From contig CAZNYW010000007.1 in the NCBI GenBank assembly GCA_964577375.1, positions 35,344 through 99,343 on the forward strand: DNA of 64,000 bases. The letters run 5' to 3'. This document shows, one piece after another, positions 1-9,183 of this stretch (its first letter is position 1; each line of letters begins with the position of its first letter). The DNA is from DATKUC01 sp964577375. GTDB taxonomy: Bacteria; Spirochaetota; Spirochaetia; DSM-27196; DATKUC01. Below the pieces are notes generated by a model. That model saw only the letters and a program-made list of their open reading frames with translations. It searched no databases and was not told where the DNA came from. The translations under genes were made by a program, and so were the position numbers.

Positions 1-2
1 GC

Positions 3-824
3 TCCTCCGGCGGCTCGGCAGCGGGAGCCGACGTCCGCAACCTGCTGGTGACGGTGGGAGGGGACGGAACTCATGAGGAGGTGCTCGGTGTGCTCTATCA
101 GGGCGATCCTGCAGTCCTCGCCAGGCTCGAAATCTTCCGGCTGCCGATGGGCACCGGGAACGATTCGGCGGATGCGCTCGAGGTTGCCGAAGCTTGTGAC
201 ATTCTGTACGAGGGCGAGGACGGCAAGCGGGTAGGGGCGCTGCGTGTCACCCCGAAGGGCATGGCGCCGCTCTATTCGTTCAACATCGCTTCGATCGGAC
301 TCGACGCCTACGTCACCTATCTGACAAACCGCCTGAAATCGGTGATCCCGGGCGACATTTACAAGTTTCTCGCCGACGTCGCGACTCTCTTTTACCAGCC
401 GAAGTATGGCGAGGAGCCTATGACCATCACGGCAGAGACCAGGAGCGGAGCGGTTGAAACACTACAGGGCCGGTTCATCCTCGTCGCAATGGGTCTGTCA
501 GGCCACCGCGTCTACGGCGGAGCGAAGCCGGTTCTTCCCGGCGACGAGAATCTCTGCGTAATGTCCGAGGTAGGACTGATACGAAAGATACGGCTAAAGA
601 AATTGTTCTATGCCGGAACGCACGTCGAGCAGCCGGAAACCCGGATGCTGAACGTCGGCAGGATCACAATCTCATACAATGGCCGGATACCTGTACAGGT
701 CGACGGCGAGGCTCGCTGGCTGGAACCGGAGAACTTTCCGCTGCAGATTGAAATCCTCGAACCGCGGCTGCACGTCCTGACGCACGCGAACAGGGCGGCC
801 GACTTGGATCAGTCGAAATCGTAG
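3..824 (+). CDS. Diacylglycerol/lipid kinase family protein, 5' truncated by window edge
   Basis: This is a DAGK/YegS-type lipid kinase, which transfers phosphate from ATP to a lipid hydroxyl at the membrane. The frame is open to the first base, so the true start lies outside the window; the first GTG at 48 is inside the conserved core and is not a credible start. The nucleotide-binding motif GGDGTHEEV sits about 20 residues from the window edge, followed by the second family motif GTGND (in LPMGTGNDSAD). The C-terminal half ends with the usual beta-sandwich segment VQVDGEARW. In the family GGDGT lies about 60 residues from the N-terminus, so roughly 40 residues are missing. The 3' end overlaps the convergent MBL gene by 16 bases. 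The exact lipid substrate cannot be told from sequence. Confidence 0.85.
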   Translation, partial: SSGGSAAGADVRNLLVTVGGDGTHEEVLGVLYQGDPAVLARLEIFRLPMGTGNDSADALEVAEACDILYEGEDGKRVGALRVTPKGMAPLYSFNIASIGLDAYVTYLTNRLKSVIPGDIYKFLADVATLFYQPKYGEEPMTITAETRSGAVETLQGRFILVAMGLSGHRVYGGAKPVLPGDENLCVMSEVGLIRKIRLKKLFYAGTHVEQPETRMLNVGRITISYNGRIPVQVDGEARWLEPENFPLQIEILEPRLHVLTHANRAADLDQSKS

Positions 825-1657
825 AAGCAACCCTGACGAACAAATCCAGCAAAGCCGAGCTCTTTCACGCGATCACCATACTGCTCGTAATTGTCTGAGT
901 AGTGCATCAGGTAGGTCTTCTTCCTCGTCGGCCGGGGAAGTTTACCGAGATCTTCCAGGAACGCGTGTACTCCCTGCGGGAAGAATTGAACGTCGTGAAA
1001 GATCGTTTCGATTTTGAAGCGTTTCTGGAAGTCGGAAAGCAGCTTCGGATCGTACTTGGTGTCGCCGGTGAACAGGACCCTGTCGTCGATCAGAAGACCC
1101 ACGCTGTAGTAGCTTGTCTCCCATGACTCTGCCTGCTCGGGATAGTGGTTGGTGCGGATAAGCTTGAGGTTCAACGAGCCCACCTGCACTTCACAGGTTT
1201 CGCGGGGATAGCCCGGCAGCCAGGCCGGTCTGACCACATCCCATAGATCGGAGAACTCAAGGGTCCGCCCGTCGCGAATTTCGTTGTAGCTCGCACCGCC
1301 TTTCAGCGAAAAGTCCCAGAGCAGCTTCTGGTACTGGCTCGTTATGATGATCCGGGGCTTTTTCCGGGCGACGTATCGCCCCATCAGCATAACCTCCTCG
1401 AGTCCGCCGATGTGATCCGCGTGCGAGTGAGTGATCAGAAAATACCGGATATCGGTCGACATGAGTCCGAGGTCGAAAAGAGCCTGCGACGACTTCGTGC
1501 CGAAGTCGACCATGACGTGGTCCTTTCCCTTGATGATGATGAAATTGTTCTGATTCAGTTTCTTTGAGAATGCGCTGCCTGTGCCGAGCGCGAAGATGCT
1601 CAAAACTCCGCTGTTGCTGAGAGGTAGAGGCGACTTTTGCAGCTCTCGAATTTTCAT
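809..1657 (-). CDS. MBL-fold metallo-hydrolase (ribonuclease Z-like)
   Basis: The protein is about 282 residues and cytoplasmic, with no signal peptide. The metallo-beta-lactamase signature THSHADHIGG lies at residues 76-85, giving His77, His79, Asp81 and His82 as zinc ligands. A downstream FTGDTKYDP supplies the bridging Asp, and a late HYSDN could supply the last His. The N-terminal strand LGTGSAF and the early DFGTKSSQAL resemble RNase Z/phosphodiesterase-like members more than lactonases. The ATG at 1657 is preferred over the TTG one codon earlier because GGATGG lies just upstream. Substrate is unknown; tRNA 3' processing or phosphodiesterase activity are both possible. The gene is convergent with the lipid kinase. 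Confidence 0.8.
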   Translation of the reverse strand: MKIRELQKSPLPLSNSGVLSIFALGTGSAFSKKLNQNNFIIIKGKDHVMVDFGTKSSQALFDLGLMSTDIRYFLITHSHADHIGGLEEVMLMGRYVARKKPRIIITSQYQKLLWDFSLKGGASYNEIRDGRTLEFSDLWDVVRPAWLPGYPRETCEVQVGSLNLKLIRTNHYPEQAESWETSYYSVGLLIDDRVLFTGDTKYDPKLLSDFQKRFKIETIFHDVQFFPQGVHAFLEDLGKLPRPTRKKTYLMHYSDNYEQYGDRVKELGFAGFVRQGCFYDFD

Positions 1658-1812
1658 CAACCATCCTTTGGCGCCGGTTTCGCAGTGGTGGCGCGAGCGG
1701 ACGAGTCCTGTCCCACAAATTTACAACTTCCCAGGACGGAATTCCGGTGCAATTTTCTACAATATCGGCAACTTCGCAGTCCGCCTGGCATCGAAAACCG
1801 CGAAATTGGAGA

Positions 1813-2493
1813 TTAGTCGTCGGCTGGCTGGTCGGTCAGTACAAGGAGGTCAGCGCACGAGCGGGTTATCCTGGCCGGGCATTCCGACTCCTCCGTTGTG
1901 TCGTCGAGAAAGCGATGCAGCGCCTGCCGCTTGGCCTCTCCGAAAAACAGCAGCACTATTGCGCCGCTGCGCCGGATCAGGCTTCGTGTTGCGCTTACCC
2001 TTTCGGGCGGCGGCTTCGGCGCGTTGTGAACGTCGACGAAGGGCCTGTCTGCCACGGTGAGCTCAGCATGGTGCGGAAAGAGTGACGCAATGTGTCCGTC
2101 CTCACCGGCGCCGAGGACGAGAAGATCGAACCGCGATCCCACCCGGGAGAACTCATCCGAGTAGTCAGCAGCGCCCCCGGTGCAGGGATGGATGTGCTCT
2201 GCGGGAATCATGCGGTTTTCCCGCAGCGGTGATATGAGGAGGTCGTTTATCTCCTTGAAGTTGCTGTCGGGACTGTCGGGGGGAACCCGCCGCTCGTCTG
2301 CAAGGAAGAAGTGGACCGATTCCCATGGGAGGGCCGCACGGCTCAAACCCTGCAGAAGCTCCGATACCGAACGCCCGCCGGGAAGTCCCAGAACCGCCTG
2401 GCCCGAACGGGCGGAGGCTGAGGACAGCCTCGAGACGGCAAAGTCGACAGCTTCGCGATCCAGTTCCTCTCGACTGTTACGCAGGACACGCAT
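1813..2493 (-). CDS. pgl: 6-phosphogluconolactonase
   Basis: This enzyme hydrolyses 6-phosphogluconolactone to 6-phosphogluconate, the second step of the oxidative pentose phosphate pathway, in the cytoplasm. The 226-residue length is typical of the DevB/SOL type. Family motifs are visible in order: GLPGGRSVSELL near residue 39, the block HFFLADERRVPPDSPDSN near 80, and LVLGAGEDGHIASLFP near 145. It lies 21 bases downstream of a small conserved-looking ORF on the same strand and is probably cotranscribed with it. No zwf or gnd gene is next to it. Neighbours do not suggest a different role. Confidence 0.92.
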   Translation of the reverse strand: MRVLRNSREELDREAVDFAVSRLSSASARSGQAVLGLPGGRSVSELLQGLSRAALPWESVHFFLADERRVPPDSPDSNFKEINDLLISPLRENRMIPAEHIHPCTGGAADYSDEFSRVGSRFDLLVLGAGEDGHIASLFPHHAELTVADRPFVDVHNAPKPPPERVSATRSLIRRSGAIVLLFFGEAKRQALHRFLDDTTEESECPARITRSCADLLVLTDQPADD

Positions 2494-2514
2494 TCGCGAG
2501 CTTGCCGAAATCGG

Positions 2515-2688
2515 CTACATCAGGTCCTTGGGCCTTCGTGCGGTATTCCCTGTTTTTTCGCAAACGGCGAAATGCTTCATCTTTCCGCCCTCGAAAACGG
2601 ACTTCAGCACGATCTTGCCTCCCCATCGGCTGATAAGCTCCTGAGATGCAACACGCCGGGCGTTCTTCGAAATCAGTCGTTGTGCCAT
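2515..2688 (-). CDS. Small basic protein, 57 residues, function unknown
   Basis: The start at 2688 is chosen because a TGGAGG ribosome site lies 7 bases upstream of an ATG reading MAQRLISKNARRV. The product is short and strongly basic, with one cysteine (FAVCEKTGN), no signal peptide and no membrane segment. It precedes pgl by 21 bases on the same strand and is divergent from the aldo/keto reductase gene. I do not recognise the family. The good ribosome site and position in an apparent operon make it more likely real than chance, but protein-level conservation has not been tested. Confidence 0.55.
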   Translation of the reverse strand: MAQRLISKNARRVASQELISRWGGKIVLKSVFEGGKMKHFAVCEKTGNTARRPKDLM

Positions 2689-2799
2689 TCGTAGCCTCCA
2701 CGCCAAGGTTAACGGCAGTTTTGCGCGGCGTCAACCCGGACTGGAAATCCGCGGCCGGAATCGCTACCTTGAAGGAAACTGGAAAAACCGGAGGCACTG

Positions 2800-3780
2800 A
2801 TGGAGTACGTTCGGCTTGGTTCGACCGGGCTCAAGGTTTCGCGCATCTGTCTCGGGACCATGACCTATGGAACGACCAAATGGCGTGACTGGGTTCTCTC
2901 GGAAGAGAATTCGCTTCCGTTCTACAAGCGGGCGCTCGAGGGAGGTATCAATTTTTTCGACACCGCCGATATGTACTCGGCCGGCGCGAGCGAAGAGGTT
3001 ACCGGCAAGGCCCTGAAGAAGTTTGCATCGCGGGAAGAGGTGGTCATAGCCACAAAGGTATTCAATGCGATGGGACAGGGCCCAAACGATCGCGGTCTGT
3101 CGCGCAAGCATATCATGGACGCGATCGATGCATCACTGCGCCGGCTGGGCACCGACTACGTCGACCTCTACCAGATACACCGCTGGGACACGGAGACCCC
3201 GATCGAGGAGACGCTGCGGGCTCTCGACGACATCGTTCGCGCTGGAAAGGCGCGGTACATAGGCGCGTCGAGCATGTTTGCCTGGCAGTTTGCCCAGGCA
3301 CTCTACACCGCAGACCTCAAGGGGCTCAGTCGCTTCGTTTCGATGCAGAACCACTACAATCTTGTCTACCGCGAAGAGGAGAGGGAGATGATCCCGCTCT
3401 GTGCGGACCAGCAGATAGCGGTCATCCCGTGGTCGCCGCTTGCGCGCGGATTTCTTGCCGGGAACCGTACGCCGGAGAAGTCAGGCGAGACCACCCGCAG
3501 CAGAAGCGACGCATTTGCGCATTCGCTCTACTACCGGGCGGATGACTTCGCAGTCCTGGAACGGGTGACGAAACTGGCGGAGAGCATTTCGAAGAAGCCT
3601 GCCCAGATTGCGCTCGCCTGGATGCTCCATCAGCCTGCCGTTACCGCGCCGATCGTCGGAGCCAGCAAGCTGCCGCATCTCGATCAGGCGATTGCAGCGC
3701 TCGACATAGAGCTGTCTTCCGAGGATCTTGCCTTCCTCGAGGAACCCTACGTTCCGCACCCGGTGCTCGGGCACGGCTGA
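2800..3780 (+). CDS. Aldo/keto reductase
   Basis: This is an NADPH-dependent oxidoreductase of the aldo/keto reductase superfamily, 326 residues, cytoplasmic. The catalytic tetrad is visible: Asp54 and Tyr59 in FFDTADMYS, Lys86 in IATKVF, and His127 in LYQIHRWD. The family signatures GINFFDTADMY and the late IPWSPLARGFL/APIVGASK blocks for cofactor binding are present. The start ATG follows GGAGGC at about seven bases. It resembles the YajO/Tas group, whose physiological substrates are mostly unknown. Its stop is 5 bases from the convergent DUF255 gene. Confidence 0.92.
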   Translation: MEYVRLGSTGLKVSRICLGTMTYGTTKWRDWVLSEENSLPFYKRALEGGINFFDTADMYSAGASEEVTGKALKKFASREEVVIATKVFNAMGQGPNDRGLSRKHIMDAIDASLRRLGTDYVDLYQIHRWDTETPIEETLRALDDIVRAGKARYIGASSMFAWQFAQALYTADLKGLSRFVSMQNHYNLVYREEEREMIPLCADQQIAVIPWSPLARGFLAGNRTPEKSGETTRSRSDAFAHSLYYRADDFAVLERVTKLAESISKKPAQIALAWMLHQPAVTAPIVGASKLPHLDQAIAALDIELSSEDLAFLEEPYVPHPVLGHG

Positions 3781-3785
3781 CGGGA

Positions 3786-5579
3786 TCAACGACCGGAAGA
3801 TGCGGAAGGAACAGCAAGTCCCGGTCTGCACGCGCCGCGGTAACAGGTGACGAGCCTCCTCCCCGGATACTGGACCGAATTTATCGGAAGATCTTTCCAG
3901 GGGAGGGGGTCGGGCGTTTCGACAGTGTAGAAATACCCGTTGCGAATCAGGGTGGTCAGATTCCCGAAGTCCTCCGCAAGCGGATTCCCGAATGGGCCCG
4001 GATAATAGACGTCGCCTGAAATAATCGCCGCGTCGAGCAGCGCGCGTTCGGCTACGGCCGGGCTTGACGGCACAGGGTGGTCGTAGCGTTCGGCGGCCAC
4101 GGCGACGAAATCGGCGTTGGCCGATTCGCGCCAGGCGCTTCCGCTGCGGTAGCCCTCTACCCGGCGGCGAAAGAGCTCGATCTCTTCCTCGGTCTCACCC
4201 GTCTCCTGGTGGATCAGGGTAAGAAGCAGCAGAAGGCTGGCCTCGTCCTCCAGGTACTGCTCGGGCTGAAGCTCACCGTCCATCGAGCTGTGGTGCAGGA
4301 CGCCATCGGCGAAGTGAAGCTCGAGGAGCGCGCCGAGAGTCCGTTTCGCGTGGCGCAGCGCGTCGGGCAGTCCGAGATAGCGGTGCGCCATCACGAGCGC
4401 TGCGGCCGTGAGACAGTTCCACGATGTGACGACCTTGCGGTCGGTATGCGGCTGCGGCCGCCTCTTCCGGGCGGCGAGGAGCTTTGCCCGGACAGCCTCG
4501 TCGACAGCCCTTCGCCGTTCTGCCCGTTGCGGCTCGACCAGGTGATTGCGCCCTTCGAAATTGCCGTCCTCGCTCAGCTCGAAATGATCGACGAGCCCGG
4601 CAAGCTCTCGCGCCGAGAGGATCTCGCGAAGCTCCGCCATGCTCCACAGGTAGGTCGCACCCTCGCGGTGACCGGTGTCGGCATCATGCGCCGACACGAA
4701 CAGCTCCCCGGCGCGGAAGGTTTCATCGAGGCAACGGATGATGCCCCGCGCCACCTCGGCGTAGTGCGCGGTGCCGTATCGCGCGTACGCGGCGGAGTAG
4801 CTCCAGAGCAGAAGCGCCTGGTCGTAGAGCATCTTTTCGAAATGAGGGATCGTCCACTCGCGGTCCACGCAGTACCTGAAGAAGCCGCCCTGCAGGTGGT
4901 CGTGAAGCCCGCGACGCTGCATGGTGTCGAGCGTGGTCTTCACCATGGCGTCGACGTCGTACTGCTCTTCCGCGGGAAGAACTTCACAAGCGCTCAGGTA
5001 GGTAAGAAAGAGCAGCGTGCAGTGCGGCGGAAACTTCGGTCCGGGACCGAATCCGCCCCAGTCGGCATCGAAGCTGCGGAAGTAGTCCGCGAGGACTGCT
5101 GAAGGCTCGGCCGAGTCTCCCGGGTCATCGTAAGCGGGACCGACGGCCGGCGATTCCGCCGAACCGCGCTCCTGCAGCACTCCGGCGGTGAAGGGGACAA
5201 GCTCGTCCCGCTTCTCTTCATAAAAGGACCTGACGCGGCGGAGAATCTCGAGAAATCCCGGCATTCCGTACCGCGGCTCTACCGCAGCGTAGGTCATCGC
5301 GAAGAAGGGTCGGGGAGCATCCATTTCGGCAGTGCCGCCGGGCGCGGCAGAACCGCCGAAGACAGCGGGCGCCAGGAACACGTTCATCGGCCATCCGCCC
5401 TGCCCGGTAGTGGCGACCAGAAAGGCCATCAGGTAGCGGTCGATGTCCGGGCGCTGTTCGCGGTCAACCTTTATTGAGATGAAATTTCCGTTCAGGAATT
5501 CTGCAACTTCCGGGTCGGAGAACGCGCCTGCCGCCATTACGTGGCACCAGTGGCAGGTTGAGTATCCAACCGACACCAT
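3786..5579 (-). CDS. DUF255 thioredoxin-domain protein (YyaL/SPATA20-like)
   Basis: The protein has a thioredoxin-like N-terminus with the CxxC-type motif STCHWCHVM followed by an alpha/alpha barrel like N-acylglucosamine 2-epimerases and glycosidases. The family is widespread but has no proven activity. The listed start (ATG at 5579) falls just before the CxxC motif and removes about 45 residues that the family normally has. Those residues are present in the same frame upstream, with recognisable stretches SPYLRQHADNPVFWQEW and RPLMVSVGYS, up to a stop codon near 5755. No ATG, GTG or TTG occurs in that stretch; an ATC at 5711 behind GGAGAG is the best rare start. The gene probably begins near 5711 or carries a small sequence error. 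It follows the SDR gene on the same strand. Confidence 0.85.
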   Translation of the reverse strand: MVSVGYSTCHWCHVMAAGAFSDPEVAEFLNGNFISIKVDREQRPDIDRYLMAFLVATTGQGGWPMNVFLAPAVFGGSAAPGGTAEMDAPRPFFAMTYAAVEPRYGMPGFLEILRRVRSFYEEKRDELVPFTAGVLQERGSAESPAVGPAYDDPGDSAEPSAVLADYFRSFDADWGGFGPGPKFPPHCTLLFLTYLSACEVLPAEEQYDVDAMVKTTLDTMQRRGLHDHLQGGFFRYCVDREWTIPHFEKMLYDQALLLWSYSAAYARYGTAHYAEVARGIIRCLDETFRAGELFVSAHDADTGHREGATYLWSMAELREILSARELAGLVDHFELSEDGNFEGRNHLVEPQRAERRRAVDEAVRAKLLAARKRRPQPHTDRKVVTSWNCLTAAALVMAHRYLGLPDALRHAKRTLGALLELHFADGVLHHSSMDGELQPEQYLEDEASLLLLLTLIHQETGETEEEIELFRRRVEGYRSGSAWRESANADFVAVAAERYDHPVPSSPAVAERALLDAAIISGDVYYPGPFGNPLAEDFGNLTTLIRNGYFYTVETPDPLPWKDLPINSVQYPGRRLVTCYRGACRPGLAVPSASSGR

Positions 5580-5721
5580 CAGAGGCCGGCAGGTTTCTAC
5601 CGCGTGCGCGAGGACCGGGGCAGACCACTCCTGCCAGAAGACCGGGTTGTCGGCATGCTGGCGCAGGTAGGGCGAGATGGACCTGTCAAGGTTGTTCCGG
5701 TTGAAATCGATAGGCTCTCCG

Positions 5722-6639
5722 CTACATCCCGAAGAAGGAAGCGACGATCTTCAGGTAGAGACGGTCCGGAATGATGTTCCGGGCCGTGGGCGCGATCCGC
5801 TCGACGAAGGCGCCGGGCCGGTAGCGAAACCTCGGACGGCGGGTGCTGAGTGCCTTCTGGACGGTGCGCGCGACCCTGTCCGGCGACCAGCCGTTGCGCT
5901 CGGCCCGGGCCTGTTCCTCCAACACCTTCACCACTATCTCCCGGTAGTCGGAAGACTCGGTCAGGCCGACTGAGGTCGTCCGGTTGTCAGGCTGCTCGGT
6001 TGACGTATTGCCCGGTTCGATGACGATCACCCTGATTCCGAATCGCGCGATTTCCATCTGCAGCGACTCGGAAAAGCCCTCGATCGCATACTTGCTCGCG
6101 CAGTAGAGTGACTGAAAGGGCATACCCATCTGCCCGCCAATGGAAGAAATGTTCACGATTCGCCCGCTTCCGCGACGGCGCATATGCGGCAGAACGGCCC
6201 GGCAGATCCTGACGGTTCCAAGGAAGTTGGTCTCGATCTGATCGCGTGCCTCCTCGGTGCTCATCTCCTCGGCAGAACCGCCGACCGAAACACCCGCGCA
6301 ATTGACCACGGCGTCTATTCTGCCGGTTTCTGTTTCGATGTAGGTGACTGCCTCGGCGACCGATTCATCGTTGCGGACGTCGACGTGCAGCAGGGTATAG
6401 CCGGGCGAACGGACACCGGCCGGATCCTGCAGCCTGGTGGCTGATGAGAGCTGATCATTGGAAAGGGACGCGGCAGCGTCGGTCCTTGCGCTTTCTCCCT
6501 GTCCGCGCAGCTCAGCGACGCGCGGCGCGGACCGTCCCGCGCCGAACACCCTGAAACCGGACTCCGAAAGGCGAACCGCGCAGGCGCGCCCGATGCCCGA
6601 TGTGGCTCCTGTTATGAACACCGTTTGCTGTTCCGGCAT
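5722..6639 (-). CDS. Short-chain dehydrogenase/reductase
   Basis: This is a classical SDR oxidoreductase with NAD(P) as cofactor, 305 residues. The Rossmann motif TGATSGIG is at residues 10-17, NCAGVSVGG holds the NNAG-like strand, the catalytic Ser is in ISSIGGQMG and the YxxxK pair is in YCASKYAIEG. The C-terminal part is longer than in minimal SDRs. A GGGGGAGG ribosome site precedes the ATG. A Ser/Arg-rich insertion at about residues 47-75 (after GAGRSAPRVAEL) interrupts the second Rossmann strand region. Its stop lies just upstream of the DUF255 coding region and the two may be cotranscribed. Substrate unknown. Confidence 0.9.
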   Translation of the reverse strand: MPEQQTVFITGATSGIGRACAVRLSESGFRVFGAGRSAPRVAELRGQGESARTDAAASLSNDQLSSATRLQDPAGVRSPGYTLLHVDVRNDESVAEAVTYIETETGRIDAVVNCAGVSVGGSAEEMSTEEARDQIETNFLGTVRICRAVLPHMRRRGSGRIVNISSIGGQMGMPFQSLYCASKYAIEGFSESLQMEIARFGIRVIVIEPGNTSTEQPDNRTTSVGLTESSDYREIVVKVLEEQARAERNGWSPDRVARTVQKALSTRRPRFRYRPGAFVERIAPTARNIIPDRLYLKIVASFFGM

Positions 6640-6868
6640 GCCTCGCCTCCCCCCGAATCTAACTCACTTAGTTATATAGCAGTGTCGAACGACCGACAAG
6701 GCACGGAACCGCTCTGCTCTTCTCCCTTGATAGAAAAATAGAGAAAGCAATGGAAAAGTTTAATAATGATTAATTGTAGTAAATGGAAAAAACTTAAAAT
6801 GACTTTGTATACTTAGGACGCAGCTACTCCCGGAGTGTATTCCAGTACAGAACGATACGGAGGTCGTC
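6640..6868. other. Divergent intergenic region, AT-rich in the middle
   Basis: The stretch separates the SDR gene (minus) from the chemotaxis-receptor remnant (plus). About 6730-6815 is markedly AT-rich for this genome and includes TAAAAT at 6795 and TATACT at 6808, either of which could be a -10 element. Neither has a convincing -35 at the usual spacing. An ACGGAGG ribosome site lies before 6869. No coding sequence seen. Confidence 0.35.
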
Positions 6869-8399
6869 ATGCTCAAGAATTTGAGGATCGGGACAAGGCT
6901 TGCCCTCATGGGTGCCGTCGCCCTGCTCATACCGCTTCCAGTGGTCGGTTATCTGTCCATAAGTCGCGCCTCGGCCGCGCTGGCAAAGGCTCCAGTTATT
7001 GTGTCGGCCGCGAAGGCCGTACCGGGGGACTCGACCGGGCAGCGCAGCATCTCGGCCGCCAGCTCGCTTCTCTCGGACCTCAACGCCGATTCTGCCGTCG
7101 GAAGCGAATATGAGGTCATTGTGCTGCTGGGCAGGGATGCAACGGTCATTTCAGCCTCGAAACTAGGCTATGCAGGCGTTAACGTGTCGGAAAGGGATTA
7201 CGTAAAGGCCGCCCTGGAAGGCCGGATCAACATCGGTTCACCCAACCTCAACAAGGTATCAGGCAATCCTTTCGTTCCCGTAGCGGCTCCCGTCGCGGAT
7301 GCCTCGGGCAACATCACGGGCGCACTCGCCGCGGTCATGCGGCTCGACTTTCTCACTTCCCTCATTTCCAATACCCCAGGGTTGGTGAGTCCGGGTATGC
7401 CTTCATCGTCGACCGGAGCGGTCTTACGATCGCACACCCGGTGAAGGACAACGTATTCAAGGTCAATATGTCCCAGGTTGTCGGCATGGAGGATGTGGCG
7501 AAGAAGATGACCTCAGGGGCCGCCGGCGTCTTCAGATACGTCTACAAGGGTGTGGAACTTGCAGGGACCTTGGCAGCGGGCGATCTGCGCGCCGAGCTCG
7601 ATGTCCGCCGCGGTGACGAAATAGGACTCCTCGCGGAGGCGCTTCGCCGTATGGCGGAAGAGCTTTTCTCGGTAGTTTCCGGCGTGAGAGAGTCGGCGAA
7701 CAACGTAACCCAGGGAAGCCAGGCTCTGAGCGCGACCGCAGGTCAGCTGTCGACTGGAGCCACCGAGCAGGCGGCATCGGCGGAAGAGGGTGCGCAGGTT
7801 GTGGACCAGACTGTTACCGCCATGACCGAGATAGCCGGAAAGATCAGCATCATCGAGGAAATCGCCAGGCAGACCAACCTTCTCGCGCTCAATGCGGCGA
7901 TCGAGGCAGCGCGTGCGGGAGAGCATGGAAAGGGATTCGCCGTTGTCGCGGCCGAGGTGCGAAACTGCGGGAGCTTGTTCCGGACATCAGCCGGACGGCC
8001 GAGCTCGTGCAGGAGATCAACGTATCGGCCGCCGAGGAGATGGCGGCAACTGCCGAAGAGCTATCGAGTCAGGCAGAGCAGCTGCAGGAAACCATGCGGT
8101 TCTTCAGGACAAGAGAAACCGCGCGCCGGGAGGCGGGCGCTGCGGCGCCGAAGCCGGCGCCCCAAACGATGCATTCGCTCCCGACGACGACGGCACGCCG
8201 GCCGTCGCCGGGGCCTTCGCCTGTCTCAGAGGCGCCTGTTCCTGCCGGGCCGGGACGTGCGCTTACTGCCGCTACCGCGATAACCCTCGCACCGTCGCAG
8301 GAAAACGACGATTCGAACGGACACCGGAATGGTAACGGAAACGGCCAACGGGACCTTACCGTACCGGACCCAACCGATTTCGATTTCGAGGAATTCTAG
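6869..8399 (+). pseudogene. Methyl-accepting chemotaxis protein, frameshifted and internally deleted
   Basis: Three reading frames together spell one chemotaxis receptor. 6869-7380 encodes a transmembrane segment and a dCache-like sensor (VSERDYVKAALEG). The frame changes near 7375-7390, where the next frame continues with ESGYAFIVDRSGLTIAHPV. After GVFRYVYKGVE (7555) the text jumps straight into the end of the HAMP domain (AAGDLRAELDVRRGDEIG), so the second membrane segment is missing. The signalling domain then lacks a block after AASAEE and keeps the tip ARQTNLLALNAAIEAARAGE. It changes frame again near 7957, where EVR is joined to KLRELVPDIS. The end runs to 8399 with an Ala/Pro-rich tail. 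As written it cannot make a working receptor; it is either a decayed gene or an assembly chimera of paralogous receptors. Confidence 0.85.
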
Positions 8400-8406
8400 A
8401 TTCCAG

Positions 8407-8433
8407 GGCGCCGGCATCTCAGGTGTCGGCGCC
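8407..8433 (+). terminator. Strong hairpin after the chemotaxis-receptor remnant
   Basis: A 10-bp stem (GGCGCCGGCA and TGTCGGCGCC, one G-U pair) with a 7-base loop starts 7 bases after the stop. There is no following U-run, so intrinsic termination is uncertain; it may simply stabilise the transcript end. Confidence 0.4.
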
Positions 8434-8603
8434 GCATCCAGTCACGGCCTGCGGATGGCCTTCTGCAGCTTCCCGAAAAATTTCTTCAAGTTCACTTTTT
8501 CTTCATGGAACGCCGTTAGCCTTTACCCGTAGACAGGAGACGGGGCGGTGAACCAAAGAACTCATCGCCTCCGATCCGGAAACAACACCAACGGAGGACA
8601 GAG

Positions 8604-9182
8604 ATGAAGTACAGGACTAAGAAGGCTCTTTTGGTCACCGCCCTTGTCGGGGCGATTGGAATAGGGACAGCTTCCTACCTCATCAAACCTGCTCAGAACG
8701 CGATGCAGCTAATGTCGAACAAGCAGCCGACCGCGAAGGTCCGGACAGGCAGCACCGTTGCCGCCGGCACGACTCCGCCGAAATCGAGCTCCCGGTCGAA
8801 CGCCGTATCGGCCGCACTTCAGACCGCTTCGGCTGCCGCGGGCTCCACATCGTCCGCGCGCAAAGCCGCGCAGGCGTCGGCAACGAAAGTCAGCTACGGA
8901 CTCACCGACGGCAACTACACCGGCCGGCGCGAGTATGCCTTCTATGGCTACGTAAAGGTGCAGGCCGTCATTCAGAACGGAAAGATAGAGAAGGTGCGGG
9001 TCCTCGAACACCCCAATGACAACGGCACATCTCGATACATCAACAGCATCGCAATGCCCTATCTCGTACAGGAGGCAGTTCAGGCGCAGAACACCAACGT
9101 CAGCCTCATTTCCGGTGCGACCCTCTCGAGCGAGGCGTTCGTAAAGTCACTCGCATCGGCCCTCTCGCAGGCGGGAGCCTGA
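8604..9182 (+). CDS. FMN-binding domain protein (RnfG/NqrC-like), membrane-anchored
   Basis: The 192-residue protein has an N-terminal membrane anchor or uncleaved signal (ALLVTALVGAIGIGTASYL), then an Ala/Ser/Thr-rich linker of about 60 residues, then an FMN-binding domain from residue 95. The covalent-flavin motif appears as SLISGATLSSEAF near residue 170. In the family the flavin phosphate is attached to the Thr of SGAT by ApbE; the residue three before SGAT is usually Asp and is Ser here, so covalent loading should be checked. GGAGGACAG precedes the start. The stop is 1 base from the RnfD-FNR fusion gene, so the two are translationally coupled and likely pass electrons to each other at the outer face of the membrane. 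Confidence 0.82.
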   Translation: MKYRTKKALLVTALVGAIGIGTASYLIKPAQNAMQLMSNKQPTAKVRTGSTVAAGTTPPKSSSRSNAVSAALQTASAAAGSTSSARKAAQASATKVSYGLTDGNYTGRREYAFYGYVKVQAVIQNGKIEKVRVLEHPNDNGTSRYINSIAMPYLVQEAVQAQNTNVSLISGATLSSEAFVKSLASALSQAGA

Positions 9183-9183
9183 C

